Source of the DNA: an uncultured Flavobacteriaceae bacterium
GTDB taxonomy: Bacteria > Bacteroidota > Bacteroidia > Flavobacteriales > Flavobacteriaceae
Length of the DNA stretch: 64,000 bases
NCBI GenBank assembly: GCA_947493535.1
Contig: CANLRK010000001.1
Coordinates: 186,001-250,000 of the forward strand
Reading direction: 5' to 3'
Part shown: positions 25,701 through 36,686 of the stretch, in pieces
How the letters are laid out: each line of letters starts with the position of its first letter
Position numbering within the stretch: position 1 is the stretch's first letter
The notes under the pieces: model-generated
The model's database searches: none
What the model saw: only the letters and a program-made list of their open reading frames with translations
Told to the model about the DNA's origin: nothing
Position numbers and translations under genes: made by a program

Positions 25701-25732
25701 GTATTGAGTATTGAGTAGCATTTGCTACTCAA
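25701..25732. repeat. Heptamer repeats plus perfect stem-loop between atpD and atpC
   Basis: The sequence holds ATTGAGT three times in tandem at 7-base spacing (from about 25696), the last running into a hairpin: TTGAGTAGCA (25711-25720), loop TT, TGCTACTCAA (25723-25732). No T run follows on the minus strand, so it is not a classic terminator. It could attenuate or process the atpD-atpC transcript to set subunit ratios. Confidence 0.7.
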
Positions 25733-25749
25733 CAATCTCATTACAAGTT

Positions 25750-27264
<1,515 letters not shown>

Positions 27265-27319
27265 CTATTTAGTGTTTAGAAAATTATAAGCGAATGCGAT
27301 TAGCTCGTTTTTCGCGGTG

Positions 27320-27327
27320 CAAAGATA
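27320..27327 (-). promoter_or_regulatory. Candidate minus-7 box for atpDC
   Basis: Minus-strand TATCTTTG matches TAnnTTTG exactly, 61 bases before the atpD ATG and downstream of the glmS terminator. The leader contains GCGAA and TTCGC arms (about 27291-27314) that could pair. Confidence 0.5.
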
Positions 27328-27376
27328 TTCTTTTTATCTTAAAAATGAATAGTTTTTTGTTGATTTTTAAAACCGA

Positions 27377-27408
27377 AAAAAGCATCTTAAAATATCAAGA
27401 TGCTTTTT
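27377..27408 (-). terminator. Intrinsic terminator of the glgA-like/DUF4270/glmS operon
   Basis: A 12-bp stem (AAAAAGCATCTT / AAGATGCTTTTT) with an 8-base loop, 24 bases past the glmS stop codon, with T tract on the minus strand. Confidence 0.9.
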
Positions 27409-27431
27409 GTACTATGTTATAGCTTTAAAAT

Positions 27432-29285
27432 TTACTCTACTGTAACAGATTTAGCTAAATTTCTAGGCTGATCAACATTACAATTTCTCATTACCGCTAT
27501 ATGGTATGACAATAACTGAAGCGGTATTGTAGTTAATAATGGACTTAACAGCTCTAATGTTTCTGGCACTTCAATTACATAATCAGCAATTTCACGTACA
27601 CTTTCATCACCATCATTAACAATAGCAATAATCTTTCCTTTACGTGATTTTATTTCTTGAATATTACTTACTACTTTTTCATAATGCCCTTTTTTAGTTG
27701 CAATAACAACTACTGGCATTTGCTCATCAATTAAGGCAATTGGTCCGTGCTTCATTTCTGCCGCAGGATACCCTTCAGCATGTATGTAAGAAATTTCTTT
27801 CAACTTCAACGCCCCTTCCAATGCTACCGGAAAGTTAAAACCTCTTCCTAAATACAGAAAGTTTGGCATATCTTTATATACTGATGAAATCTTTTTTATA
27901 TGCTCATCAGACTGTAATGCAGCCTTAACCTTTTCTGGTATCAACTCTAATTCTTGCAAATGCATATGATAGTCTGAAGCAGAAACTACTCCTTTTGCTT
28001 TACCTAATTTTAATGCTATTAATGTTAAAATGGTAATTTGAGTTGTAAATGCTTTGGTAGATGCAACCCCTATTTCAGGTCCCGCATGCGTATAAGCACC
28101 CGCATCAGATTCTCTAGCAATGGTTGACCCAACCACATTACACACACCAAAAACAAAAGCTCCTCTTGCTTTGGCTAATTGAATAGCTGCACGAGTATCA
28201 GCAGTTTCTCCTGATTGTGAAATAGCTATCACAACATCTTTTTCTGTAATTATTGGGTTTCTGTATCTAAACTCAGAGGCATATTCTACCTCCACAGGAA
28301 TTCTAGCTAAATCTTCAAATATATACTCCGCCACCAATCCTGCGTGCCATGAGGTTCCACAAGCTACAATAATGATTCTATTGGCATTCAAAAAACGCTC
28401 CATATTATCATCCACTCCAGCCATTCGGATAATACCTTCATTAACCAACATTCTTCCTCTATAGGTGTCCGTAATTGCATCTGGTTGTTCATGAATTTCT
28501 TTTAGCATAAAATGCTCATAACCGTCTTTTTCAATCTGCTCCAAATTTAACTGCAACTCTTGAATATACGGATCTACTAATGAATCATCCGAAATTTTAC
28601 GAATCTTAACTTCTTTTCCTTTTCTTACAACCGCAATTTCTTCATCTTCCAAATAGATTGCATTATTGGTATACTCAATAAAAGGTGACGCATCTGAAGC
28701 CACGAAAAACTCTTTATCATCCTCTCCAACCCCTATTGCTAAAGGACTTCCCATTCGCGCTGCAACAATTTCATCCGGTCTATTTCTGTCAAACACAGCT
28801 ATTGCATAAGCCCCTACTACTTGAGTTAATGCTAAACGAACTGCTTTACCAAGCTTTACCCCTTCGTTTTTCTTTACATCTTCTATCAAGTTGACCAATA
28901 CTTCGGTATCAGTATCTGAAACGAAAGTATATCCTCTTTTGATTAATTCCTTTTTTAACGGATCATAATTTTCTATAATACCATTGTGAATAATTACTAA
29001 ATCTCCAGAGTTAGACACATGTGGATGTGAGTTTATGTCATTAGGCTCTCCATGTGTTGCCCAACGTGTATGTCCTATTCCTAGTGTACCATGCAAGGAT
29101 ATTTCATCTTTTGCTCTTTGCTCTAAATCTGCAACCTTTCCTTTCGTTTTAGACAGTTTAATATTTTCACCATCAAACAAAGCAACTCCCGAACTATCGT
29201 AACCTCTATACTCTAATCGTTTTAATCCTTTTATCACAATAGGATACGCTTCTCTGTACCCTACATAACCTACTATTCCACACAT
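27432..29285 (-). CDS. glmS: Glutamine-fructose-6-phosphate aminotransferase
   Basis: Makes glucosamine-6-phosphate from fructose-6-phosphate and glutamine, the entry to UDP-GlcNAc for peptidoglycan and lipid A. The 617-residue protein has the N-terminal nucleophile Cys2 (MCGIVGYVG), the glutaminase loop GHTRWATHGEP, and two C-terminal SIS domains (ACGTSWHAG, SQSGETADT), ending AKSVTVE. It starts 6 bases after the DUF4270 gene, so it is the last gene of a three-gene operon. No glmS ribozyme-like leader is expected or seen. Confidence 0.97.
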   Translation of the reverse strand: MCGIVGYVGYREAYPIVIKGLKRLEYRGYDSSGVALFDGENIKLSKTKGKVADLEQRAKDEISLHGTLGIGHTRWATHGEPNDINSHPHVSNSGDLVIIHNGIIENYDPLKKELIKRGYTFVSDTDTEVLVNLIEDVKKNEGVKLGKAVRLALTQVVGAYAIAVFDRNRPDEIVAARMGSPLAIGVGEDDKEFFVASDASPFIEYTNNAIYLEDEEIAVVRKGKEVKIRKISDDSLVDPYIQELQLNLEQIEKDGYEHFMLKEIHEQPDAITDTYRGRMLVNEGIIRMAGVDDNMERFLNANRIIIVACGTSWHAGLVAEYIFEDLARIPVEVEYASEFRYRNPIITEKDVVIAISQSGETADTRAAIQLAKARGAFVFGVCNVVGSTIARESDAGAYTHAGPEIGVASTKAFTTQITILTLIALKLGKAKGVVSASDYHMHLQELELIPEKVKAALQSDEHIKKISSVYKDMPNFLYLGRGFNFPVALEGALKLKEISYIHAEGYPAAEMKHGPIALIDEQMPVVVIATKKGHYEKVVSNIQEIKSRKGKIIAIVNDGDESVREIADYVIEVPETLELLSPLLTTIPLQLLSYHIAVMRNCNVDQPRNLAKSVTVE

Positions 29286-29291
29286 ACGCTA

Positions 29292-30896
29292 TTAATTTTC
29301 CTCTTCGGTATAGTATATTTTTAGTTTTAACCTCTTGGTATCATCTACAGCATTTTCATTATATAACACCGTCCCTTCATGAGTATTAACTGATGATGAT
29401 AACACATACTCCACATCGTTATTTTCATCGTTATCAGGATCAGCATCATTATTAACTACTTCATCATCATTTCCAATTACAACTGGGGTTTTAAGAGCAG
29501 AACTACCCAACAATGTAACATTGTTAGAAACAATTAAACCTAAACTCACATTAGTGGAATCATTTTTTATCAAGTCAGTTATATGTTCTGTTATACGGAT
29601 TTTATACTTCACTCCATTCCCTAAATCATCTCTCTCCAGTTTTCCTAAATGCGTTGTTTTTGAATAAACAGGATTAGAGCTACTTGTTTGATCAAAATTA
29701 TAATCTAACAACACTTTATCTCTTTCCAGGTTATACAAGAAAATTCTTTCCGGCTCTGATTCTCCTCCTTCCACTGTAGTTTGATCTACATAAAACTCAA
29801 GATTAGCTTCATTAATTATCAACGATCTGTTTCTTAAGTCTTCCAATTCATTTGACACGCCATCACCATCGTCATCAGGGCCTGAAAATAAATCAAGAAT
29901 AGCCATAGCTCCTTCACCTCCTTTTAAATAAATTTTATCTGGAGCTTCCGTATAGCCAAAAGTATTTTCAAAAGTATTTACTGAGTTTCCACTGAAAAGA
30001 ATTTTTATTGCTCCTTCTTTAAACTCACCAGGATTGTCAAGGTCAGGATACTCATACACAACCTCTATATCTGCTTCTGACAAATCCAAACCTGCTAATA
30101 CTCCTTCTGCTCCTAAAGCTGTAGCTTCAAAATAAACCCCTCTATAAAAATCTTTAAAGTTATTAGCTGAAGCCATTGCTTCCTGATTTGCAGGATCTAA
30201 AACCCACTGAAAATCATTTAAATCTAAATTTAATGAGTCTCTTAACCTAGGTGAATACCTTGCCTCTTGTGGCTCACCATCTTCATCAGTCCAATCAACT
30301 TCGAACTCGTCAGCTGTCGGTAAAAAATCATTTTTTTCAAACAACAAGTCGGTATTATGACTCATTAAATTAATAGCAGGATCTGTATTGGCATCTGAAT
30401 AATAATTTTGTCTATCTTCAAAATCTGTATTAGGATCAAACTCATTTAAAAAATAATTTGACCTGTACATTTTTAAGTTTATTGCAGTATTACCATATAC
30501 TGAATCTAACTCATATTCTCCTACTCCGTTTTCATCTGTAGCTATTTTTCTACTATAATATGGTATTGATAAAATTACTTTTTTTAAAGTTGCATTTTCT
30601 TCAAATTCCTTACCATATTCACTCAAACCAACCTGTGTAAGTATATTTGCTGTTGTTGTTCCGTATACCGGATCATTATACACACCTAAAACATTATACG
30701 GTAGATTATTAGTTTGAACAGGATGAGCTCCATCTAAGCGTACATTTGTTGTTTGTATTTTAAAATCTGATTGTTCAACCACATTAAAATGGTTTCCTCC
30801 TACCAAATCTGTTCCAATAGTATTAAAGTCTTTATCGCACGATACTAATAGTACAACTATAGCTACTGCTAGAACTTGTTTTATCTTATTCATCAT
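29292..30896 (-). CDS. DUF4270 family lipoprotein
   Basis: A surface or outer-membrane lipoprotein of a Bacteroidota-specific family (DUF4270) of unknown function. ATG at 30896 (or the next codon, 30893) is preferred over GTG at 30911; it gives a signal peptide ending LVSC, with lipidated C20. The conserved DKDFNTIGTDLVGG start follows. Calcium-like Asp clusters appear at the SGPDDDGDGVSNELEDL segment and near the C-terminus (NDADPDNDEN). Between the half-length glycogen synthase-like gene and glmS; the GTG would overlap the upstream TAG by one base. Confidence 0.85.
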   Translation of the reverse strand: MMNKIKQVLAVAIVVLLVSCDKDFNTIGTDLVGGNHFNVVEQSDFKIQTTNVRLDGAHPVQTNNLPYNVLGVYNDPVYGTTTANILTQVGLSEYGKEFEENATLKKVILSIPYYSRKIATDENGVGEYELDSVYGNTAINLKMYRSNYFLNEFDPNTDFEDRQNYYSDANTDPAINLMSHNTDLLFEKNDFLPTADEFEVDWTDEDGEPQEARYSPRLRDSLNLDLNDFQWVLDPANQEAMASANNFKDFYRGVYFEATALGAEGVLAGLDLSEADIEVVYEYPDLDNPGEFKEGAIKILFSGNSVNTFENTFGYTEAPDKIYLKGGEGAMAILDLFSGPDDDGDGVSNELEDLRNRSLIINEANLEFYVDQTTVEGGESEPERIFLYNLERDKVLLDYNFDQTSSSNPVYSKTTHLGKLERDDLGNGVKYKIRITEHITDLIKNDSTNVSLGLIVSNNVTLLGSSALKTPVVIGNDDEVVNNDADPDNDENNDVEYVLSSSVNTHEGTVLYNENAVDDTKRLKLKIYYTEEEN

Positions 30897-30910
30897 ATCT
30901 TTCAATTTCA

Positions 30911-31717
30911 CTAAGCCATCAAACTATTATAGAACGCTGTATATTCTGATTCAAATTCATCTGGCGTTTTATAATCTAAAGTAGGGGTTTCACTATTAGT
31001 AACATAATCAATTAACTCTGCATTAACATCTTCAGACCCAATAATAACTCCATCAGAATTGTCTGCGGCCAATTTCATTAAATTTTCATACGTAGGGCTT
31101 TCAATTGTTTTTAATGCCTTTTCATCAATTTTATCGAACTTGATTTTTTCTATAAAATCTTTTGCTAGCTCACCAGTGAATCCTTCCGAATAAATTGATG
31201 TTACTACTTTACTATCTGAAAATAGTGGCTCATCCGCAAAGTAATTTTTTAAATATAGTGGTAATAATGACGCCATCCAACCATGTACATGAATTACATC
31301 AGGAGCCCAATTCAATTTCTTAACTGTTTCAACTACTCCTTTGGCAAAAAATATTGCTCTCTCATCATTATCTGCAAAAAGTTCTCCATCCTCATCTGTA
31401 AAAGTTGCTTTTCTTTTAAAGTACTCTTCGTTATCGATAAAATACACCTGCATTCTTTCTTTAGGTATTGATGCAACCTTGATTATAAGAGGCATATCTA
31501 AATCGTTTATCACTAAATTCATTCCTGAAAGTCTTATTACCTCGTGCAACTGATGTCTTCTTTCATTTATATTTCCAAACCTAGGCATAAAAATTCTGGT
31601 TTGACCACCAATGGAATTAACCATTTTTGCAGCTTGAAATGAATTTGATGATATCTCAGTTTCTGGTAAATATGGTACCACTTCTGACGAAACAAATAAA
31701 ACTCTCTTATCTTTCAT
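30911..31717 (-). CDS. Half-length glycogen synthase-like (GT5) protein
   Basis: A 268-residue protein resembling only the N-terminal Rossmann half of GT5 glycogen/starch synthases (start RVLFVSSEVVPYLPETE; DVIHVHGWMASLLPLYLKNY near 139-158). Full enzymes have about 470-500 residues. The K-x-G-G-L ADP-glucose motif is replaced by a stretch reading ISSNSFQAAKMVNSIGG, and the C-terminal nucleotide-sugar half is missing, so glucosyl transfer is unlikely. I recall such short versions as common in Bacteroidota next to panC, so it is not a recent truncation. Role unknown. Confidence 0.8.
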   Translation of the reverse strand: MKDKRVLFVSSEVVPYLPETEISSNSFQAAKMVNSIGGQTRIFMPRFGNINERRHQLHEVIRLSGMNLVINDLDMPLIIKVASIPKERMQVYFIDNEEYFKRKATFTDEDGELFADNDERAIFFAKGVVETVKKLNWAPDVIHVHGWMASLLPLYLKNYFADEPLFSDSKVVTSIYSEGFTGELAKDFIEKIKFDKIDEKALKTIESPTYENLMKLAADNSDGVIIGSEDVNAELIDYVTNSETPTLDYKTPDEFESEYTAFYNSLMA

Positions 31718-31811
31718 TCTTTTAGTATCTTTTTAATCTTTTGGTTTTCTTCTTTAGCTAAAATTTTCATTTGCAATAAATCAAACTGCTAAAAAATAAT
31801 TTAAAACTTTG

Positions 31812-31819
31812 CAAAATTA
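31812..31819 (-). promoter_or_regulatory. Candidate minus-7 box for the glgA-like/DUF4270/glmS operon
   Basis: Minus-strand TAATTTTG matches TAnnTTTG, 94 bases before the start codon, in the divergent region shared with panC. No minus-33 partner is evident. Confidence 0.3.
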
Positions 31820-31849
31820 CAAAAATTATGCAGATTAGCAGTAATGTAT

Positions 31850-31857
31850 TAAGTTTG
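31850..31857 (+). promoter_or_regulatory. Candidate minus-7 box for panC
   Basis: TAAGTTTG matches TAnnTTTG and ends 22 bases before the panC ATG. No clear TTG is found at the minus-33 position. Confidence 0.4.
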
Positions 31858-31879
31858 CCTTTGATTTAATTTCATTTTC

Positions 31880-32728
31880 ATGAAAATTCTTAGAACAAAA
31901 AAAGAAGTATCTACTTTTGTTAACATCATAAAAAAAACTAACAAATCCCTTGGGTATGTCCCTACTATGGGGGCTTTACATCAAGGTCATGGCTCATTAA
32001 TTGAGCAGTCTGTCAGTGAAAATAATTATACTTTAGTAAGTATTTTTGTAAATCCAACACAGTTTGATAACGCTACAGACCTTAATAAATACCCTCGAAC
32101 ATTAGACAATGATGTTACCTTAATTGAACGTATTTCTGGTGATATAATTATTTTTGCACCTAAGGCTAATGAACTTTATGATTCTAAAATTGTTTCTAAA
32201 AACTACTATTTTGACGGGTTAGAATATGAAATGGAGGGTAAACATCGTGCAGGACATTTTGATGGTGTAGGTACTATTTTAGATATTTTCTTTTCATTAA
32301 TACAACCTAACAAAGCGTATTTTGGAGAAAAAGACTTCCAGCAATTACAAATTGTTAAAAAACTAGTAGCTAAATATAATTTAGACGTAACAATAATTGG
32401 ATGCCCTATTTTTCGTGAAGCTTCTGGGCTCGCTATGAGTTCTAGAAATGAACGATTATCAAAAAATAGCCGTAAAGAAGCAGCGTTTATTTACAAAACA
32501 CTTTTAAAAGCCAAAGAAAAGTTTGGCACAAAAAGTGCTATAAAAGTTGAGGAATGGGTAACCGACCAATTTGCTAAAAACAAACATTTTAACTTAGAAT
32601 ATGTATCAATAGCAAATGTTGACACCTTAAAACCTGTAAAAAGAAAATCAAAAAATAAAAAGTACCGCATATTTATAGCGGCATTTATTGATAATATCAG
32701 ATTAATAGATAATATAGCGTTAAATTAA
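31880..32728 (+). CDS. panC: Pantothenate synthetase
   Basis: ATP-dependent ligation of pantoate and beta-alanine in the coenzyme A pathway. The 282-residue protein has the nucleotidyltransferase motif HQGH at 34-37, [11 protein letters not shown] near 152 and SSRNERLS near 190. The N-terminal YVPTMGALH is family typical. It begins a plus-strand series panC-panD-flippase-like-esterase-like-radA with short gaps. panB is not in the window. Confidence 0.96.
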   Translation: MKILRTKKEVSTFVNIIKKTNKSLGYVPTMGALHQGHGSLIEQSVSENNYTLVSIFVNPTQFDNATDLNKYPRTLDNDVTLIERISGDIIIFAPKANELYDSKIVSKNYYFDGLEYEMEGKHRAGHFDGVGTILDIFFSLIQPNKAYFGEKDFQQLQIVKKLVAKYNLDVTIIGCPIFREASGLAMSSRNERLSKNSRKEAAFIYKTLLKAKEKFGTKSAIKVEEWVTDQFAKNKHFNLEYVSIANVDTLKPVKRKSKNKKYRIFIAAFIDNIRLIDNIALN

Positions 32729-32742
32729 TTACATTTGCCCCC

Positions 32743-33093
32743 ATGTTAGTACACGTAGTAAAATCGAAAATTCATAGAGTTAAAGTCACAGGAGCTGACT
32801 TAAACTACATAGGTAGCATCACAATAGATGAAGACCTTATGGACGCTGCAAACATTGTTCAAGGAGAAAAAATTCAAATTGTAAACAACAACAATGGCGA
32901 ACGTTTAGAAACCTACGCTATTCCCGGGCCAAGAAACTCTGGGGAAATTACTTTAAACGGTGCTGCTGCTAGAAAAGTAGCCCCAGGTGATGTTTTGATA
33001 TTAATTAGTTATGCTATGATGGATATTGAAGAAGCTAAACAATTTAGCCCCTCATTAGTTTTTCCTAATGAAGCAACTAATTTATTAACCTAA
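32743..33093 (+). CDS. panD: Aspartate 1-decarboxylase
   Basis: Pyruvoyl enzyme that makes beta-alanine from aspartate for pantothenate. The 116-residue proenzyme has the self-cleavage site G24-S25 in YIGSITID, which yields the pyruvoyl group on Ser25, plus K9 and the [11 protein letters not shown] loop. It lies 14 bases after panC, completing the beta-alanine-to-pantothenate pair. Confidence 0.96.
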   Translation: MLVHVVKSKIHRVKVTGADLNYIGSITIDEDLMDAANIVQGEKIQIVNNNNGERLETYAIPGPRNSGEITLNGAAARKVAPGDVLILISYAMMDIEEAKQFSPSLVFPNEATNLLT

Positions 33094-33098
33094 ACTAC

Positions 33099-34091
33099 TT
33101 GAATAAAAAAACAACCATAAAAACACTAAAAATCGTTGTCCCAATACTTTTTGGTGTTTTTTTAATTTGGCTAACTTACACCAAAACAACACCCAACGAA
33201 AGAGCAGATGTAATTAAATACATTAAAGAAGCTAATTATTTTTGGGTAGCTATTTCTTTACTTTTAGGAACTTTAAGTCATGCTTCTAGAGCCTACCGAT
33301 GGAAATTCACATTAGCACCCTTAGGATATACTCCTAAGTTCTTAAATAGTTTTATGGCCGTTATGATTGCGTACTTTGCAAATTTAGGTATCCCACGTTC
33401 AGGCGAAGTATTAAGAGCTACAACTCTAAGCACTTACGAGAACATTCCATTTGAAAAAGCTTTCGGAACTATTGTTGCTGAAAGAATAGCCGACTTAATT
33501 ATGAGTTTACTATTTATCCTTCTTGCCCTTGTTTTGCAATATGACATGATCACGGAAGTACTTTCCTCCACCTTTATTGCGTTTCAAAATAAAGCAACCA
33601 ACAACCCAAACTCTATACTAATTTTTGGTATTGTTGTGCTACTTATAAGCATCGGAATATACATCTTACTTCAAAAATCTAAAAGCTTATTACTTCAAAA
33701 AATAAAAGGCTTTATCAATGGTTTAAAAGAAGGTGTGTTTAGTATTATAACAATGAAAAATAAATGGGCTTTTATAGCTCACACCTTTTTTATATGGATT
33801 ATGTACTTTCTTATGTTTTATGTGATTTTTTTCTGCATTGAAGAAACTATAAATACTCCTATTAGCACAGCATTAGTTGCTTTTGTAACAGGTTCTTTTA
33901 CCATAGCCGCTACCAATGGCGGATTAGGAAGTTACCCACTGGTAATTGAAGAAACTCTTAATTTTTTCGGTATTAGTAATCAAAGCGGCTTAGCTATAGG
34001 GTGGATTTTATGGAGTGCCCAAACCTTATTAAATATTGTAGCTGGAGTTCTTTCATTCTTCTTCCTTCCAATATACAACAGAACAAAATAA
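33099..34091 (+). CDS. Lysylphosphatidylglycerol synthase TM-region / flippase-like membrane protein
   Basis: A 330-residue polytopic membrane protein of the UPF0104/YbhN type, with eight or so hydrophobic segments and the conserved NLGIPRSGEVLRATTL (about residues 94-108) and GGLGSYPLVIEE (about 269-280) stretches. Members are thought to be lipid flippases or the membrane part of MprF. It lacks the cytosolic aminoacyl-transferase domain. TTG at 33099, 5 bases after the panD stop, is the likely start. A second, distant paralogue is at 57773. Confidence 0.8.
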   Translation: MNKKTTIKTLKIVVPILFGVFLIWLTYTKTTPNERADVIKYIKEANYFWVAISLLLGTLSHASRAYRWKFTLAPLGYTPKFLNSFMAVMIAYFANLGIPRSGEVLRATTLSTYENIPFEKAFGTIVAERIADLIMSLLFILLALVLQYDMITEVLSSTFIAFQNKATNNPNSILIFGIVVLLISIGIYILLQKSKSLLLQKIKGFINGLKEGVFSIITMKNKWAFIAHTFFIWIMYFLMFYVIFFCIEETINTPISTALVAFVTGSFTIAATNGGLGSYPLVIEETLNFFGISNQSGLAIGWILWSAQTLLNIVAGVLSFFFLPIYNRTK

Positions 34092-34130
34092 TCTGTATAT
34101 TGTCGTTCAATTATTAAAATTGCAACTACA

Positions 34131-35282
34131 ATGAAAAAATTATTATTCCTTATCGCTTTCATCTTCATAAGCGTGAATACCATTGCCCAGACAGTTTATA
34201 GAGAAATTGACGGCCCTAGTGGCGAAAAACGTCAGCTTAAAATACAAGTACCCCGCAACTACGAAGCCAATGTAGATACAATGTACCCTGTTATCGTTGT
34301 GCTTGATGGGGATTATCTTTTTGAGCCTGTAGCTGGAATTGCCGATTATTACGCCTATTGGGATGAAATGCCTGATGCTATTGTTGTAGGAATAAATCAA
34401 ATAAACGACAAAGACCAGGACTTTAATTGCGACGAAATTAACGGACTTCCTGTAGAGTCCGGTGCTGCCTTCTTTGAGTTTATTACCTATGATTTATTTA
34501 ATTTTTTAGATAATAATTACCGAACTGTACCTTTCCGTACAATTATTGGACATGGAGAATCTGCCAACTTTTTAAATTTTTACCTTTTCCAAGAAACCCC
34601 TTTCTTTAACGCATATATATCTTTAAGTCCTAGTTTTACTGAAAAAATGGAGTTGCGTTTAAAAGAACAATTTACCGACTTAGAAACTCCAATTTTTTAC
34701 TCTTTAACTACAGCAGAAGAAGATAGAAAAAGTAGCCGAAATAGTATTGGCGCATTGCACAAATCATTAGAAGCTATTAATAATGATAATTTTAACTACA
34801 ACTATAACTACTATAAAGGAAAATCACACTATGAATTGGTAAACCACGCTCTTCCTACTGCTTTTGAAAAGGTTTACAAAGTATACAAACCTATTGATTT
34901 AAAAGAGTATAAAGAAAAACTATTAGCTTATGATGAAGGTACCGCTATGGATTATGTGGTTAAGAAATATGACTCAATTAAATCACTTTATAAAATTGAC
35001 AAACAAATAAGAATAAACGATTTTAATGCCATTGAAGCAGCATTAAAAAAAGCCGAAGATTGGGAAACTTTTAAATTACTTGGAAAACTTGCTTTAGAAG
35101 AATACCCAGACGCAATGTTAGGAAAGTATTATATGGGCATACATTATGAAAACATAGGTGAACCTAAAAAAGCTATAAAAGCATATAGTGCGGCTTTTGC
35201 AATGGAAGAAATTGGCCGTTTAAAAAAAGATGACATGCTCCATTATGTAGAACTCATAAAAGCAGATTTCGGAATTAAATAA
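34131..35282 (+). CDS. Esterase-like alpha/beta hydrolase with C-terminal helical repeats, probably inactive
   Basis: A 383-residue secreted protein (signal peptide, cut after IAQ at residue 20). Residues 21-250 follow the PF00756 esterase pattern (RNYEANVDTMYPVIVVLDGDYLF). At the nucleophile elbow, where G-x-S-x-G is expected, it reads G140-H141-G142-E143-S144, so the serine is replaced by glycine. Residues 300-375 form TPR-like helices. The ATG of radA overlaps its stop by one base. Either a binding protein or an enzyme using another nucleophile; I favour the former. Confidence 0.72.
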   Translation: MKKLLFLIAFIFISVNTIAQTVYREIDGPSGEKRQLKIQVPRNYEANVDTMYPVIVVLDGDYLFEPVAGIADYYAYWDEMPDAIVVGINQINDKDQDFNCDEINGLPVESGAAFFEFITYDLFNFLDNNYRTVPFRTIIGHGESANFLNFYLFQETPFFNAYISLSPSFTEKMELRLKEQFTDLETPIFYSLTTAEEDRKSSRNSIGALHKSLEAINNDNFNYNYNYYKGKSHYELVNHALPTAFEKVYKVYKPIDLKEYKEKLLAYDEGTAMDYVVKKYDSIKSLYKIDKQIRINDFNAIEAALKKAEDWETFKLLGKLALEEYPDAMLGKYYMGIHYENIGEPKKAIKAYSAAFAMEEIGRLKKDDMLHYVELIKADFGIK

Positions 35283-36643
35283 TGGCTAAAGTAAAAACGG
35301 CTTTCTATTGCCAAAACTGCGGAACTTCTTTTTCAAAATGGCAAGGGCAATGTACTTCATGCAACAACTGGAATACCATCGTTGAAGAACTTGTTCAAAA
35401 AACCGATAAAAAAAGCTGGAACAATAGTGGTTCAACCATAAAAAAGGTTGCTAAACCTACTAAAGTTTCTGAAATAAAAACTTCACAAGAAGTACGATTA
35501 AAAACTACTAGTAAAGAATTTAATCGTGTTTTAGGTGGTGGTTTAGTACCCGGATCTTTAATCCTTCTTGGAGGAGAGCCTGGTATAGGTAAGTCAACCT
35601 TACTATTACAATTAGCTCTACGGTTACCTTTCAAAACACTGTACGTGTCTGGCGAAGAGAGCATGCAACAAATAAAAATGCGAGCAGAACGCATTACTCG
35701 TAACTCTGATTTGTGCTATATATTAACCGAAACCAAAACACAAAACATATTCAAGCAGATTGAAACCATAATTCCGGATATAGTGGTTATCGATTCTATA
35801 CAAACTTTACATACTGATTATGTAGAATCATCTGCAGGTAGTATTTCACAAATTAGAGAATGCACTTCAGAGCTTATTAAATTTGCTAAAGAAACTGCAA
35901 CACCTGTACTTCTTATCGGACATATAACTAAAGACGGACATATTGCTGGACCAAAAATATTAGAGCATATGGTAGACACCGTGCTACAGTTTGAAGGAGA
36001 TAGAAATCATGTATACAGAATACTTCGTTCCTTAAAAAACCGTTTTGGCTCTACTCATGAAATAGGCATTTTTGAAATGCTTAGCAATGGTTTACGTGAA
36101 GTTGCTAACCCTTCAAAAATTCTAATTTCTGAAAACAACGAGCAACTTAGCGGAAACGCAGTAGCTGTAAGTCTTGAAGGTATGCGGACACTGTTAGTAG
36201 AAATACAAGCTTTAGTAAGCACTGCTGTGTACGGTACACCGCAACGAAGTGCCACAGGATACAATGCCAAAAGACTAAATATGCTTTTGGCCGTACTAGA
36301 AAAAAGAGCTGGTTTCAGACTTGGTGCTAAAGATGTTTTTTTAAATATAACAGGAGGGATTTCTGTAGACGATCCTGCAATTGATTTAGCTGTAGTAGCT
36401 GCAATAATGTCTAGCAACGAGGATATAACCTTAGACAAAAATACCTGTTTAACTGGTGAGGTTGGCTTATCAGGTGAAATAAGACCCGTAAATAAAATTG
36501 ATCAACGCATTTCGGAAGCTGAAAAACTAGGTTTTAGCAAAATATTACTTTCCAAACACAATAAAGTATCATTAAAAAACACAACCATACAACTTGTATT
36601 TGTGACTAAAATAGAAGATGTAGTTTCTGAATTGCTTGGATAA
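35282..36643 (+). CDS. radA: DNA repair protein RadA
   Basis: RecA-like ATPase that drives branch migration in recombination. The 453-residue protein has the N-terminal zinc finger (C10, C13, C24, C27), the Walker A motif GEPGIGKST at about 98-106, the KNRFGS RadA signature near 250, and a C-terminal Lon-protease-like domain without protease activity (about 340-453). Its start overlaps the previous stop (TAATG). Confidence 0.96.
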   Translation: MAKVKTAFYCQNCGTSFSKWQGQCTSCNNWNTIVEELVQKTDKKSWNNSGSTIKKVAKPTKVSEIKTSQEVRLKTTSKEFNRVLGGGLVPGSLILLGGEPGIGKSTLLLQLALRLPFKTLYVSGEESMQQIKMRAERITRNSDLCYILTETKTQNIFKQIETIIPDIVVIDSIQTLHTDYVESSAGSISQIRECTSELIKFAKETATPVLLIGHITKDGHIAGPKILEHMVDTVLQFEGDRNHVYRILRSLKNRFGSTHEIGIFEMLSNGLREVANPSKILISENNEQLSGNAVAVSLEGMRTLLVEIQALVSTAVYGTPQRSATGYNAKRLNMLLAVLEKRAGFRLGAKDVFLNITGGISVDDPAIDLAVVAAIMSSNEDITLDKNTCLTGEVGLSGEIRPVNKIDQRISEAEKLGFSKILLSKHNKVSLKNTTIQLVFVTKIEDVVSELLG

Positions 36644-36686
36644 ACCTCAACATTAAACCTTTACAAAAACCTGTTTTATTGTTATT

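Noticed and set aside
36055-36438. A 127-residue minus-strand open frame in radA
   Set aside because: Antisense to the Lon-like part of radA; composition is shadow-like.
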